DNA of 64,000 nt from contig NC_092581.1 of NCBI RefSeq assembly GCF_037975245.1, forward strand, positions 14,960,303-15,024,302. Direction: 5' to 3'. Made by a program: the position numbers and the translations under genes. This DNA is from Apostichopus japonicus (lineage: Eukaryota > Echinodermata > Holothuroidea > Aspidochirotida > Stichopodidae). Shown here piece by piece: positions 1-13,085 of this stretch; position 1 is the first letter of the stretch, and each line of letters begins with the position of its first letter. Under the pieces are notes generated by a model. It searched no databases, was not told where the DNA came from, and worked only from the letters and a program-made list of their open reading frames with translations.

Positions 1-2419
1 AATTGCTAAAATTACAAACAAGGTGCCTCATTGCCACCAAGTTCCAAGAAGATGTTCATGTATACACTGTAACTAGGAACTATAACATAAGTAGAAACTG
101 GAACTGTTTCAAGATAACAATCAGACTGAAAAAAATTATCATTGCATTCATGGAACTATTGTAAGTTAGCTTAGCCTAAGCTACAGTAGAAGGCCTATCC
201 ACTTTTGTAGTGAATGAACTTCCAAAAGACAAAAATGGTTTGATATCATCGAGATTTAAAGCACTTAATGCTTTCAACTGTGTTGCCTTTGTTGTAGGTG
301 TAGGTGTGAGTTTGAGTGAGCCAACAGAAGCTCATTTGAAACCCTATACATATGATGATCATGAATGAACACAGGCTTATACCAAGCCTTCTCCTATCAA
401 TGAATATTCAGAGAGTAACAAGGCAGGGGTGTAATTGAGGGAGCACCTCAGTACCTGACCATAATAGATGTAGTACGTGTCCTCAAGTGCTATTCACCCT
501 GCTGGTGCATTGTGAATAAGGGAATGCATTGATGTTATTCCCTGGCAGCCAATCTATCACAGAAAAAGGTCTCATGTTATTCACCTGGCAGCATACTGCC
601 CTCTTTATGCTGCACAGGTGACTAACATGACCCTCTTTCCTTATTCTCCCGGCAGCTGGACAAAAATGAAACAGTGTGTTGAAAAACATCACATGTGTTC
701 TGTGTCTGGCTAATGCAAATATCACAGGCAAAATTTGTTACTTGCACTTGCAGGTTAAGTGCTAGTTGAAAGAGTCGTCATTCAAATGCCACATGAAATG
801 AAGAGAGTCCATTCTCATGAAATTGTCATGTTCAGAATTGTGGATGAGGATGACCTAGTTTACAGCTATCCCACATCTTGCCAAGTGTTGCATTGAATGG
901 AACATTGTGTAAGTTCTTCAAAGAAATACAGTACCTGTTATTCATCCACCGGTTCAAAGAATGTAATGTGCATCACATTTAACCCTCGATGCTTGACACT
1001 TCATCACCATGTGTGAAATTTGTATACCCTGCACTCTGTTTGGTTACTGAACTGCTATACCAACGGTGTGGTAATACTAACACTAGCGACATTGTGATAA
1101 ACCCAGCTACAACTTAGGAGAATAACACTCATTTACATCCTTATCTGCTCTGCCATATTAATTGGTAGCAACTAAAGAAATACAACTGATAAATAAGTTT
1201 GTAGAATTAGCAGTTGCAGTAGCCTCCTCCTATGCTACAAGACAATATACCCCTTATATATATTGATACAACTAATATAGTACTTACTGTAGTACTACTA
1301 CTTTACTAGTACTACACTTGTTTACATGGCCTTTGGAGGAAGTGACACATACACAGCACATTGTAGGCTTACTTCGGAATACCTAATTTAGGATGTACTT
1401 TACTATAAGTAAAATAATGCATATTGTCATGGTTATACTACGATATGGCCTTATTGCTAACATTACATGTACAATCAAAGCTAGACCTTGGAAGCCTATA
1501 ACTTATATTATAAGGAGGCAACTTTGGCCTAGGCTAGGCCCGGTAAACTGCATGTTAATTTTACGTTGTTACGAGTAGCCTAACATTAGGCCTGGTGTTA
1601 ATAATATGAAAAACTTTGCAAACCTAACGAGTAACTTTAGGCTTTATATGAAGTTAGCCTAGTGGAAAAAAAATAGTCATAACATCATATGAATTCAATA
1701 CAAACATTTGAATATAAATAATATCTTCCTCACCGAAGATAACAAAATCTCTGTCGAGGGCGTATTTTCAGTAGAAACCAGAAGCGCTGTGAAACAGTAC
1801 TAGTCGGGGTTTTCCCATAATCAATTAGACATGTCCATTTTTTCATATAGGTTTAAGTATTATGATGACAATGTTTATCTTGAAAAAAAATGATATTTTG
1901 GGGGTAATTATTTATCTTTAATGGTGTTAAAAATAGTTTATATATAGTTTGAATCTTGTATAATGTGATTATTGGTGGCATATATATAGTTTAGATTTGT
2001 CGCTTGGGAGAGTTAATGAAGTATTCTACCTTCGTAAGAAATCGGGTTGACTGCGTCGAAGACTGTGTACCGGTTTGAACCTAGCAGTATCCATTAGTAC
2101 AAAATATCGTTTTACAAACAATCACGTACTTGTTTATCTTCTTTCCTTTTTACTCTTTTCCCTACATTTCAAAAAAGCAGAAAAATTGTTTCTTGAGATA
2201 TTTTCTCCGATGTTCTCAGTACCCTTACTGACCCGAATACAATAAAGCGTTACAATATGCCCTTCGCATTATGAGTCCATTTGCGATTTTAGATTTTGCA
2301 AACACTTTGGTGGTAAATGGTGTCTCAATCAGTGCCTTGCAAACACGGGTTCAAACTTTTGACTAGCCCATACTATAGCTAGAAGCTCATTTTCAATCAC
2401 ATAAAAATGTGGAAAGTTT
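1..2419. other. Gene-free AT-rich sequence, nothing recognised
   Basis: Both strands hold only short open frames (up to about 80 codons) with no recognisable protein similarity and no consistent splice structure. I see no tandem array or terminal inverted repeats. It is most likely intergenic. Confidence 0.5.
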
Positions 2420-2427
2420 CTTACCAG

Positions 2428-4117
2428 CAGTGGCGTCGCCAAGGGGGGGGGCAGGGGGGCACGTGCCCCCCCCTGGAAAACCTAGTGCCCCCCGAGTACC
2501 CACCATCTGAGATTTGGGTTGGTAAAAATATATATATATATATTTTGTTAAGGACAAAGAAGCACAGTAATTCGTATTTTCTTCAAATGAGCTGCGAAAA
2601 AAATGAAAAAGTTTATCCTTGAACGTCGGGTATCGAAGTCGTAACCCGCGCCATCACAACAGGTGTCGATATTTACATTGAATGTGTCAGTGCTCACGCC
2701 ATATATACCAGCGGATATACACGTCCGCTTCGCGAGCTACATGACTGTGAGAAGGGACTCAAGGGAGGGTACTGCGGTATGTTGCCTTGGTCTGAGGTTG
2801 ACAGGTTAGGAGCTGACGAAATGTGAGAATGTGAGGGTCCGCAGGCACCATACTTGCCTATATTTGTGGACCCATATATTAACCCTGTTGTGTAGGGGAT
2901 GCAGAGGTCATTTGAGGCCAGATGCTTGTAGGAACAAATGGCGAATGTTCACACCTGCATACTGAGCCATACTCGATGTGTGATCAAACTTTGGATTGCA
3001 TAGTGAGATCCCTGATAGGAGCCAATAACGATGCTGGAACCTGTTACATCTTAATAGATGATGGGCGAAAACGAGAAGGACAAGAAAGGAGTCGGGGGTC
3101 ATGCACACATTAATTCAACAAATGTAGGTTCTATTGATAGGGTTAGGCATAATATCGGCAGCATGTGGTTCATATCCTCTGCAAAATTCTGCGCCTTGTT
3201 AAAATCATTACCTCAAAAATAGCAATTTCTGGAGATATCTTCAAATCGAATTTAGCATCAAATGTGGCAGCATTTTGCATCTAGCCCATCCTCCGTATGC
3301 AAAAATTTTCCAAAGGGGAGGGGGCAGTGGCGGCGGAACCGGGGGGCTTGGGGGCTCAGCCCCCCAATGCAAAGTTGAGGGGGCAAATGCATGATAAGCC
3401 CCCCCCCCCAATATTTACCGAGGCTCCGAAACGTGCATCTGCCCATTTTTCAATGCATACTTGTCGATCTGTCCGATGCACACGTATACTATATAGGTGT
3501 AATAATTTTAGTAAATGCTGGGGGACCCTCGGCCCGTCCCCTGGCTATAGACCACATTGTCACCCCAACCGCGTCTTCACGCCCCGTGAAAAGAGGAAGC
3601 AGTGAGTGTGAGTACCGGTAAGCGCAACACAACTTCGTCTTAGGCCAATGACTTGCTTCATTTCAGCCAGTTCTCCAACATCCCCTTACTACACTCAAAA
3701 ACGTCTTTGCGAGTACACTACGAGTAATTGCTACTCTCTTAAAACACCATCGAATATACATTACTATGTTTTTACAGACTTTTACGTGCAATCTGAGAAG
3801 TTGCAGGATTGAGACCCATATTTTAGGGCTAGGTATTTGCAGCATAAAACACTCGGGAAGTGCCGTTTCCGGCCATCTGGGGGTTTGAAAAACTCAAAAT
3901 TTTCTTGTACGCTCCGCGCCAACCGATGGTGGCGCTCCGCTTAGATAGTCTCTACACATTAGCCCCCCCCCCAATAATTTTCCCGTTCCGCCGCGCCTGG
4001 AGGGGCACCCCTCCCCTTAGTCCCCCCCCCCAGGACGGCGATCCGTATCCACCTAAGTGCCCCCCCCATCAAATGCTGGTGCCCCCCCCCAGACTGAAAA
4101 GTCTGGTGACGCCACTG
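2428..4117. mobile_element. Non-autonomous hAT-like DNA transposon (outer element of a nest)
   Basis: The left end reads CAGTGGCGTCGCCA and the right end is the inverted CAGTGGCGTCACCA, a 14-bp terminal inverted repeat with one mismatch. The element is flanked by a perfect 8-bp direct duplication, CTTACCAG, at 2420-2427 and 4118-4125. An 8-bp target duplication with CAGTGGCG-type ends is the signature of the hAT superfamily. No transposase frame is present. The subterminal parts are very rich in C and G runs and repeat the phrase GTGCCCCCC. A second element (3325-3999) lies inside; without it the outer element would be about 1,015 bp. Confidence 0.85.
3325..3999. mobile_element. Non-autonomous hAT-like element nested in the 2428-4117 element
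   Basis: The ends are CAGTGGCGGCGGAACC and the inverse of CAGGCGCGGCGGAACG. It is a copy of the element at 30777-31860, which has a clean 8-bp duplication and fixes the family ends. Here the flanks (GGAGGGGG and GAGGGGCA) match only imperfectly, probably through slippage in the G-rich target. It contains the shared core at about 3904-3950. No protein is encoded. Confidence 0.75.
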
Positions 4118-4125
4118 CTTACCAG

Positions 4126-5200
4126 CTATGAGGAACTTCACATAAAAACCATACTCATTAAAACGTATATTGTGTAGGGGAACATGGGGTATAACGGAAC
4201 CCCTAAGTTTGACTCTGAGCTTAATATAGGCCAGTTAAACGGAGTGAAGACTCGCGCACAAAGAAACGTCTGATGCCGGTAATCTAACCTAGTTTCGAAT
4301 GTGGTGTAACAGAAGTGTTAGACATCACCATTGATCCCAGAAAATACACACACAGCTTGCTACCGCCGGTAATTAGACACTAGTGTAGTCCAATACATGC
4401 AGCTGCGGCCAATACCCACAACACAGTGTACATAGAAGCGATGGGCATCTCAACAGGGAGTTGTAATGGAAGTCCCTGATCTCAGGTCCAGATAAAAGAT
4501 AACAAGGTATCACGTTTCATTACTGTCTGCAATTAGAAAACTTCACTTACAAGCAACGGAAAGTTAACTTTTTTTCAGAGGGCGGAACGCGGTTTGGGGC
4601 GAGTCTTCCATGCCTTTAATGTCTACAATTGCAAGGCAACGAACAAAAAGGAGTTAAGGGTCCCGTCTAGTTGCCCCGTGACTCGGACAAACGCATCCCG
4701 GGTCCGTCTTACCTAATATAGAAACAACGATAGGACATGTATAGTTATGTCAAATGTTTCTCTAACGAAGTAACTACAAACATATGTAAAATGGCTGTCA
4801 ATCTGTCTCTAGATCTGATCTAAATTCTATCTGTTTACAAACATCACAAATGAACTCGTTGTCATCATGTCAACACCGTACAATCGTCATGTGCACACTC
4901 TTTACACAATGTGCATTGTATCCATCCTTCTGTAGAGGTCGCTGCAAAAACAAGCATTCTATGTCGTCTTGGTTACCGTTTGATTCAGCATGGCTCACTT
5001 TACCTGGGAGTTGTGAAACGATTGTGGATGTTGACTTACCTCCTGTCTTGCTCGCGAGGTTTCTAGCCACCTTCTATTTCAGTGTGGCTTTCATTACCGG
5101 AACAAAGCCTATCTTTTTCTTATTATGATCTGCCATATTGGCAATTTCTGAGCCTCTGTTTACGCCCAATCCATCAATATAGTCATGCACCTTTTGAATA
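4126..5200. other. Gene-free sequence, nothing recognised
   Basis: Only short, unrecognised open frames, with no repeat structure visible by eye. The DIRS-like remnant may extend into its right part, but I cannot follow the similarity below about 5200. Confidence 0.35.
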
Positions 5201-6560
5201 TCCCATATAAGAGAGGTTTAGGAGGGCTCACCTCCCTTCCGCAAAAGTCTAGATGTAAGAGGATTCTGCCCCATGGGTTTACCTTCTACTTGTGGAAGCT
5301 GACAAATACGCATTGAGAGTTCGATATGCTCCACGTTGATTGAATTGTTCTGCTAAAACAATGGCCACATCCTCTATCATTTTACTTTTCACTACACCAG
5401 CTCGAAACGAGCTGCCAAACACTATTGTACTGAGCATGTGCTGGTTCCTTGCCTCCGAGAGGTTGTAATGAGGAGGGTATAAGAGCCCTTTGCGATGGGC
5501 CTCTTGAAGAGAATTTGCCCCTGATATACATTACCAGGCTGCTAATAGGTGTAGAGACTTAATTGTTCATTACTGGAGGATGCTGTTCTCCGTGACTCAA
5601 TAGAAGCAGGTTGTAAGTAAGAGGTATCACGAGTGCATATAGCAAAGGTTTATTTCTAAAGCTTGGGTATACAATGGGTTGGACTGGCCATTTGGAAGTT
5701 ACTGGACAAATGGTTGCTTTCTCCTCCCTCGCGTTCCTCAATCACCTTGTGATTAGAACAAAAGGTGGCAATGCATACAGGATCAGGTCTTGTGAATGTA
5801 TTTACCCACTTTTCTCCCTGATCAGCTGCTTTCCAGCTGCAGTAATCTTGACACTGGAAATTCAGATGGCTTGCAAAGAGATCTACTTGGAAACGCCATA
5901 TGTACCTTCTAAATTTCTCTTTTCTAGTACGTAATCTTACGCATCTTCTTAATGGCGAGACAGATAATCTACTTCTACATTCAGTTTGCTTTGGATTTGC
6001 TCTCCTGTGAGTGTCAGCTGATGCTTTTCACAAAACACCCATACCTGCTGTTCAACATTACAAATTGAAGGTCTCTGGACTGATTTTTGTTCCACCATGT
6101 TTGTTTATATAATTGAGTGTGCATGTATGGTCCGAATTTATTAGATTATGTTGGTTGAACTGCTTTTGAAAAACACTGGAGTCCTAGAAACATTGGAACT
6201 CTAGTACATTTATATAATGTGCCTTTTTTTTGGGGGGGTACTTTAGGGACCAAAGACCCCTTGGTTGTTGCATACCACAAAGGGCGACCCAACCTGACTT
6301 TGACGAGTCTGTTTGAATCACCATATTACGTGTAACCGTTTGGATTGGAGCACCATTTGGGTGTGGCTTTCTTCTATCCACCATTTCAACTCTTGACGAG
6401 CCTCTGTTCTAAGCTAAAAGCTTCGAAACCTAAAGGCTGGTAAATTGCTACATTCAGTGCTCTTTGGAGATATCCCATTCACATGAGTCATTGAAAACAT
6501 GATAGCCTCCTTGGCTGCTATCATTTTCCATACGGTATTTGCTATTTGTTGAGCTATTAT
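5200..6560 (-). pseudogene. Decayed DIRS-type retrotransposon (RT/RNase H to tyrosine recombinase)
   Basis: Read on the minus strand, broken frames line up with the order expected of DIRS-like elements. About 6420-6180 gives TEARQELKWWIEE, then IQTDSSKSGWVALCG and ALxINVLEF-like residues, typical of the RNase H region. About 5930-5690 gives VDLFASHLNFQCQDYCSWKA followed by WPVQPIVYPS, the usual post-RNase H segment. About 5300-5230 gives EGKPMGQNPLTSRLLRKG, resembling the start of the tyrosine-recombinase region of DIRS/Ngaro elements. Stops and frameshifts interrupt every part, so it is inactive. Element ends were not found and the limits are approximate. The family call rests on remembered motifs, not a search. 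Confidence 0.65.
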
Positions 6561-8400
6561 TCACTTACAGTTGAAAATATTCTTACAATTTTCTTGATAC
6601 CCTTCAGTTTGATCGTTGTGAGGAAATTCGCAAGTTCATGGAATCTATTATTATGTATTTATTATTTAATCAGTGGAACTATCCCTATAGAGAACGACAA
6701 GCAAACAACGGTAGGCTATGATAAGATGGTGGTTACTTAATAAAAAGTGGTGTTGTATTGCTTCATCGCTGCGACAGTCATTGCGGGACATGTTTACCTC
6801 TCTACCATTAACACAGGAAGTCGGCGGGGGATGGGGAAGGGGTCATGGCTCTGGTAAGTAACCAAACAGGATGTCACCTCAGTGGTAGTATACCCATCGT
6901 ACAATACAACGGTCGCTGCTTCGTACTCAGCTTGCAAATTATGAGATGTTTAATAGCGTCCTGTATTAACCTTCGTTGTGACGTTCTGAATGTAGGCTAC
7001 ATGATGTTATACTGTCGTAATTAATGTAATAAGTTAGAAAATATTGGCCTGCGGCCTAATAGTTGTACATAATTAATCAATCAAAAATATGAAATATGGC
7101 AAAGAGCAGTTTCCGGGGAGACTTTAGAACATAAAGAGGTAATTGTTTTGTTGAGGTTGTTGTTTGTTGTTTGTTGTTTGTTGTTGTTGCGATATTTGCA
7201 TTGGGGAGTGAGGGGTAGGTGGCAAGGGGTGGTTAGAGGACACATTCATAAATTAGTTAAAAATGAAAACGAGCCTCTATGATGTACATTATTAACTGAC
7301 TATACTCAACTATTTCAGAGCGCCATAAAACGTTTCTATAGGTTTCATAATAATTTTAACTAGCAATATCGAACCTTCAGAAGCTATAATAAGTACCGTA
7401 TGTGAGACAATGAAATAATGCCTACTGAAACAAAACAGACATATGTCTGACAAAACAGACAAATTAAGTCATCATACGCCAATAATATTTGTTCTTATTT
7501 GTCATAAAACAAATCTGCATGTGGTTGCTCCTGCACTCACATAGATTTGGTTGCTACCTCCGCCCCCATTCCATCTACCCATGCACCCTCCCCTTCCCCA
7601 CATCCATTACAATATAGCCCTCCCTTGCCCTGCACTGACCCCAGAACTATGTTTTAATGATGCGTACATAATAATGCATGTACAACAAAAATTTAAAAAT
7701 TTAAATTCTTCTGCTTTAGCATATGCATATCAACAGCTGTGTCCGGTTTCGATATAGGATATATATACTACTTGAAGGGACTCCTTAATCTTTCATTTGC
7801 TGGAACCACTCAAACCATTGGTTTTTAGTAGATTGCGCATATCATATTGAAAACATGACTGGACGAATTAAGCCACTGACTAACAATATATATACTGAAG
7901 GCCGTTCAGCAATACGTTATGCAGACATGCGGTAATGACTCACAACAGTATGTTTCCATTCATTTTAAACTATTTATTTTTTATCTTAACCCCAAAATGC
8001 ATATTACAAATGTGAAATTGAGATGTACATGCCGGCAAAGCCGTAAAAGTAAAAAGACCTAACTTAATTTGGCTATGGTAAAATAGTCACACTTAATACA
8101 GCGGCGTGACTAATCCGTTTCTCCAAATATGGTAGGCAAGGGTGTCCCATCTACAGATGCTTGTAGCAAGCATAACCGTCAATAGTACATTCGTATATTT
8201 TGAATTTGTTTTGTATCTAAACAAATTATAATTACTAGCGTTTGATATGACCCGCAGAGGAATTCAGATCAAGTTGCCTTTGACACTTCTCTCAAAGTAG
8301 TTGGCTTATACATGATAGATACAATAAGTAAATATAATAGTAGCATGTAAATATTATTTGTAAATAATAATAATAATACTTACTGCACACTGTCTGTAAT
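6561..8400. other. Gene-free AT-rich sequence
   Basis: No coding or structured feature is supported. A short GTTGTTTGTT simple repeat lies near 7150-7190. The left edge may contain more of the retroelement reverse transcriptase, too decayed to read. Confidence 0.4.
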
Positions 8401-8406
8401 AAAATA

Positions 8407-8408
8407 TT

Positions 8409-8503
<95 letters not shown>
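8407..8503. repeat. (TA)n microsatellite
   Basis: About 97 bp of nearly pure TA dinucleotide, with two TAAA interruptions on its left side. Self-complementary and likely variable in length. Confidence 0.95.
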
Positions 8504-8505
<2 letters not shown>

Positions 8506-8509
8506 CCTA

Positions 8510-9290
8510 TATAAGGACTTTATTAACATTAATTCATGTAAGTTTTTTTTTTCATGTTACACGCAGTATGGTACATAACCACAGTATTGTACTATTCGGT
8601 CGAATACGAAGGAACCTGAATCTATGTAAAACGTGATATATTAGGGAAATGTTCTCGGCTTGTCTACTATAGTGACTAAAACTCTTCAATGTTGTGCATT
8701 GCCTTTTTTCGTAGTCTAGCGGCCACGGTCCCCGACCCACCGAATATATCATATAGCAGATATAGCAGAAGGGCACGTTACGTTACTGGGAGCTATTGCT
8801 GAATAGCTCCATGGTTGCGTACTGTGTATGCCTGCGGACTAACATCTTAAGTGCAATCAGTGGTATAAGCTTAGGTTTTTACTGTTATGTATGACTACAA
8901 TGTGCAATAGTTCTTACGCCCAGTGACCTAGCAGATTCGTCGACATCAAATATAAAAATATATATATACATAATAAAAGCGTTACACCGGTTCAAAACGT
9001 ATTCATCGTTTATTCTTATCACAGATCATATAGGCCTTTACCTCATTAATATTATGTCTCCCATCAATTCCATCTATGAATGTGTCACGCTCCACTTCTA
9101 TGGGACGATCTGTAAAGGCTTCCGTTAATATTCGCTGTTCGTAGACGTCACAATACAGCTGATCGAGGTGCGGTCGCAGCACGTGGGCTGTAGTCTGCTA
9201 ATAATATTTAGCGATTTTCTTGTTGACAACATATCAGTCCATCACCAGCTCTTGTACACATCATATACTCCAAGCTGACTGCGGGTACCG
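8510..9290. other. Gene-free sequence upstream of the alpha-tubulin promoter
   Basis: No gene is seen. The right part (about 9100-9290) could hold upstream control elements of the tubulin gene, including a CRE-like half site ACGTCA near 9146. None is certain. Confidence 0.3.
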
Positions 9291-9294
9291 CGCC

Positions 9295-9303
9295 TATATT
9301 TAA
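9295..9303 (+). promoter_or_regulatory. Probable TATA box of the alpha-tubulin gene
   Basis: The sequence TATATTTAA lies about 60 bp before the candidate start codon. This leaves room for transcription to start near 9325 and for a short 5' UTR (ending CAGACTCAAAA) before the ATG at 9355. The assignment depends on the first exon being correct. Confidence 0.4.
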
Positions 9304-9354
9304 TTCTTTCTTCGCATTTCCCTTGATCTCAGGAAATTCCTTTCAGACTCAAAA

Positions 9355-9357
9355 ATG
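9355..9357 (+). CDS. Alpha-tubulin coding exon 1 (start codon only), candidate
   Basis: Exon 2 begins in frame at residue 2 (RECIS...), so the initiator Met must come from a separate upstream exon. Splitting after the ATG is a well-known position in animal tubulin genes. Here AAAAATG is followed at once by GTAAGT, a perfect donor, and preceded by a TATA-like box. I scanned to 24267 and saw no other ATG followed by an equally good donor. The price is a first intron of about 14.9 kb, so a nearer exon I missed remains possible. Confidence 0.5.
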
Positions 9358-12300
9358 GTAAGTGCAAATTTGTTTCATTTCCATATTTTCTATTCAAGTT
9401 TTGTATGGTTATTTATTGTTTTACAGCCTTTCGTAGATGAAAAAGAAACTCATGCATAATATAAATATTTATATATATATATATATATTTTTGATTTAAA
9501 CGTATTTTATGATCTCTTGTAAGGCGATAACTCACGCTTTAAGATGGAGCTAACTGTCATAAACAATGACTTCACTCCTTGACCCAGTCACGGCCTATTG
9601 TTCATGGCATCATGCTTATGTAACTGACCAGCCGTAGATGAAAGGGTCAAAATGAAGACACTATATGAGGAGCACATATTTTTCTATTTTTAATTTTTTT
9701 TTTTTTGGTTGAAAATTAAAACTACACGAATGGTGCATGTCTGGGCTGCAGAGAGGGGGTTAGGGGATGCAGTCCCAGGGCCCGGGTTCATAAGGGCGCA
9801 CCGACGGGAACATATATATGTGATAAATGGAATAATGTATGCTCATTTTCATAAATGAATTCTTCCATATAAGGGGTGAAGACGGTAATAATTTTTGATT
9901 CCCTGTCCTGACATTCTCAACGCCCCCTGGTTGTTGATACGTAGGTCTGTATCTGTACAGGTGTGTTCGACGCCCTCTCTGTCCGTATGTTTGTCCAAGT
10001 TACTGCTTAGTTAACGGACTCTTTTTTTGGCGAGTCGAGGTATCTGCATTGCTTCAAACCGTGGAAGAGAGCATATGAGCCTAGTAATAGTGAATCATCA
10101 ATAAAACTCATTGTGACACATTTTTCCACTATTCTTACTTCTTCTTGATTTTTTTCGGAAAACTAACTTAGTATAACAGTGATTGTATTTGCATCAGATG
10201 TGTAGCCATTTTCAAGAAATGTGTGTTTCTTCAACGTTGCAAGGGTTATAGTTTTGACCCCCTGCAGTAAATATTTAAATTGTGGGTAAATATATACACG
10301 TGATTTTCAACAGTCTCACAGATTAAAAAGAATCTCCCTAGAGGCTTTTTCCCTGAATCTACAACAAAAACAACATATGAGGTACCACCCAACTGCGATA
10401 TATACAATCAAAGTGCAAACTATAGCCTATGTTTCAAGTTATTAATTCTGATCCTTGCATGGTTCCTACCCTTCCCCTTTCCACCCCCAACTTCCTGCAC
10501 CTCCCATCCCCTCCCCAACCCCCATCCCCTTATCCTTGTCTTCTACTTACTGTTTGATTTTTGAAGTGATGTTAGAAAGCATCTTTATCTTTTACAACTG
10601 AACACTTTACAAATCATAGTAGATAATAAACGCTTATACATGGCCAGCTACCTTAGATATAGCTGTGAGTTTACCATTACTTGTATGACTCGTGAATTGT
10701 TGCAGACAGACGGTACGGAATAAACTCACAGTTAGATCCCTTCTACTGGTACATCTATGCACAATAGAACAGGTAACTGAAGCACATCATCTGATATGAC
10801 TCTTGACTGTCTCACCGAAATGTAGATTTTACAGATAGCATTGCAACAAAATCTGGCAGATATAATTATGTTCGCAGCTTGCCTGTGTTAATAGCAAGCC
10901 TTAGCAGTCCACGTTTCTATGGCAACTTTCAAGTGCCATGATCATGTTAACATTCTATATTCCATTAAAAGTGTCAGTATTTTTCACCAATATTGACGAA
11001 CAGTTTAACAAGTATAGCAACCGCTTGATAAATGGTGCAGTTTGAAAACATGTTCTGATAACAAATACACTTCTATAGAAATCTCCATTTTCAGTACACG
11101 GTAAAACATGCTGAAAAAAATGATATAACTTTAATTGGTAACATTCATAAATAAATCTTCATCAGAATTCCAATCAATCATTCTGGGTTTTTTATTTTAA
11201 ATTTTGGTAACAATAACATATGACTTACGGCGTAATTTATGATACTTATCACGCGGGTAAATTCCTCTCAGAGTTAAACAGTTTAGAGATTTCGATGGCG
11301 CTTCAACGCTTTTATAATATTTGCAAAGCTGGTCCAAAGTAAACCCCCGCATTTAATTTACTCACATAACGATGCATAAGTAATTGTGTGCGTGTGTATA
11401 TGTGCTTGTGTATTATACGTATGTGATCATATTATACATATTTTAATGTTGAAGGATTGATTACAGTATAGGTCAGGAGTATTAGTTGACTGAGTAACTA
11501 TATCGTCTGATTTGATCGTCTGTTGTGCCTAGATTAGTCGTTGGAACAAAACGAGTGATGTGCACGGATACAGTCAGTTCGAAATCGGACATGCCATATG
11601 GATGGTTTGACCTCCCTAACCCCCCCCCCTCCCCTTCCTCCTCCTTTCGCATGCTCCATCACACCCACGAATCCCTTCCACATTCAAGAATATAAATAAA
11701 CATTCACAATAAATTATCATTGCATTCATGCATCTACTGCGCGTATTAAACTCGAAGATTATTTGATTCATACTAGACATTAACGCACTTTCAGACCCTG
11801 TATGCTGTTTAAACAAAAGCCCCAAGGGAGCTCGGACAAAATACTTCAACATTTTCGTAAAATTCCCCTCTCAGATACCCATCCACGGCCCGTTCCTTTC
11901 CCCCCTCTATCGGTTACTTCGTTTACCTCTCCTTTCCCACGCACCGCCCTACCCCTCCCTCCCCCCCCCCCCTCAAGCGACTCCCCTCACCGAACACGCG
12001 CATTATTTTACGTATGAAGATACATCTCATATCCGCCAGTGTGTTGTGAACGTTTTATCGACAAGGACGGTACGGTGATTAACTTCTTTTTTTTGCACAC
12101 ATAATGTCCAAATCCATTTCCTTATAGCCTAAGGTACGTTCATGTAATTATTCACCTTACCCAAATGTACAAGTATAGAAATGACGGCGTTCCATAGACA
12201 TAAGACTGACGCGGCTGGAGAGAATTTTGTGACGTCATGAAACATTTGTATTGGAAGGCTTATTTGCAGCATATTAACACCTTTATGCGTTTCTTTCAGC

Positions 12301-12947
12301 AAGGTAATTGCATCGAAGCGTGACCTATAACGACTCAAACCCAGACGACAAAACTTAAGATCAAAGTTAAAACTCTTTCTTAACCGCCAAAATTGATTAC
12401 TGTAACAGAATCTCTGTAAACGCTCTGCAGAGTATACATCCCGACTTCCAGTTAGGAAATAGCCGAGGCTTTAAACTTGATTTTAATGTCATATACTTGA
12501 TTGTTACTGATACCAAAAAGGGAGATAATACAAACAAACATGTTATGACAACAGTTCATAATACCCCACGCGAAACTATATCTTCCCGATGCATGCTTTA
12601 CTGGTGCAAACTGCCTGGATAACGATCTCGCGTTAAATCCAGAACGAGAGAATAACAGGATGGTCATGGCATTTTAAATATGTTAAAACTATTTTGCCAA
12701 TAACTTGTTCAGTCCGGTTTTGATTCTGAAGGAAAAAAGGATCGGATTTTGAGGGGATATCCTCCATCGACTGTTAATTCGGTCTTTACCAATTAAATTG
12801 CAGCGAGTTATTAAAAATGATAAGGTGGTATTATTACAGGTCTTTATGTAATTTAGATGAATATGTGGAAGTTGAATCACCTGAATTTCGAACCTATAAT
12901 CAGTATTTGCTGAATAAAGGGTGTGCTCCTTTTTGCCGACATGCTGT

Positions 12948-13071
12948 TCCCCTCTTTCCCCTCCTGTCCCTTCCTGTCCCGTCCTATCCTCCTCCTGTCC
13001 CTGTTCCCCTCCTATCCCCTATACTGTCCCCTCCTGTCCCTCTCCTAACTGTCCCTCTCCTGTGCCCCTTC
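12948..13071. repeat. CT-rich minisatellite (CCTGTCCC type)
   Basis: Irregular tandem copies of CCCCTCCTGTCCC give strong strand asymmetry: almost all pyrimidine on the plus strand. A short related stretch (TTCCTGTCCCC) resumes at about 13868, just past the inverted-repeat element. Confidence 0.8.
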
Positions 13072-13085
13072 TGACAGGAAGGTTA

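Noticed and set aside
8407-8503. TA-rich tracts read as Tyr/Ile proteins (also at 21233, 22637 and 29049)
   Set aside because: These are microsatellites; the frames are a by-product of the dinucleotide repeat.
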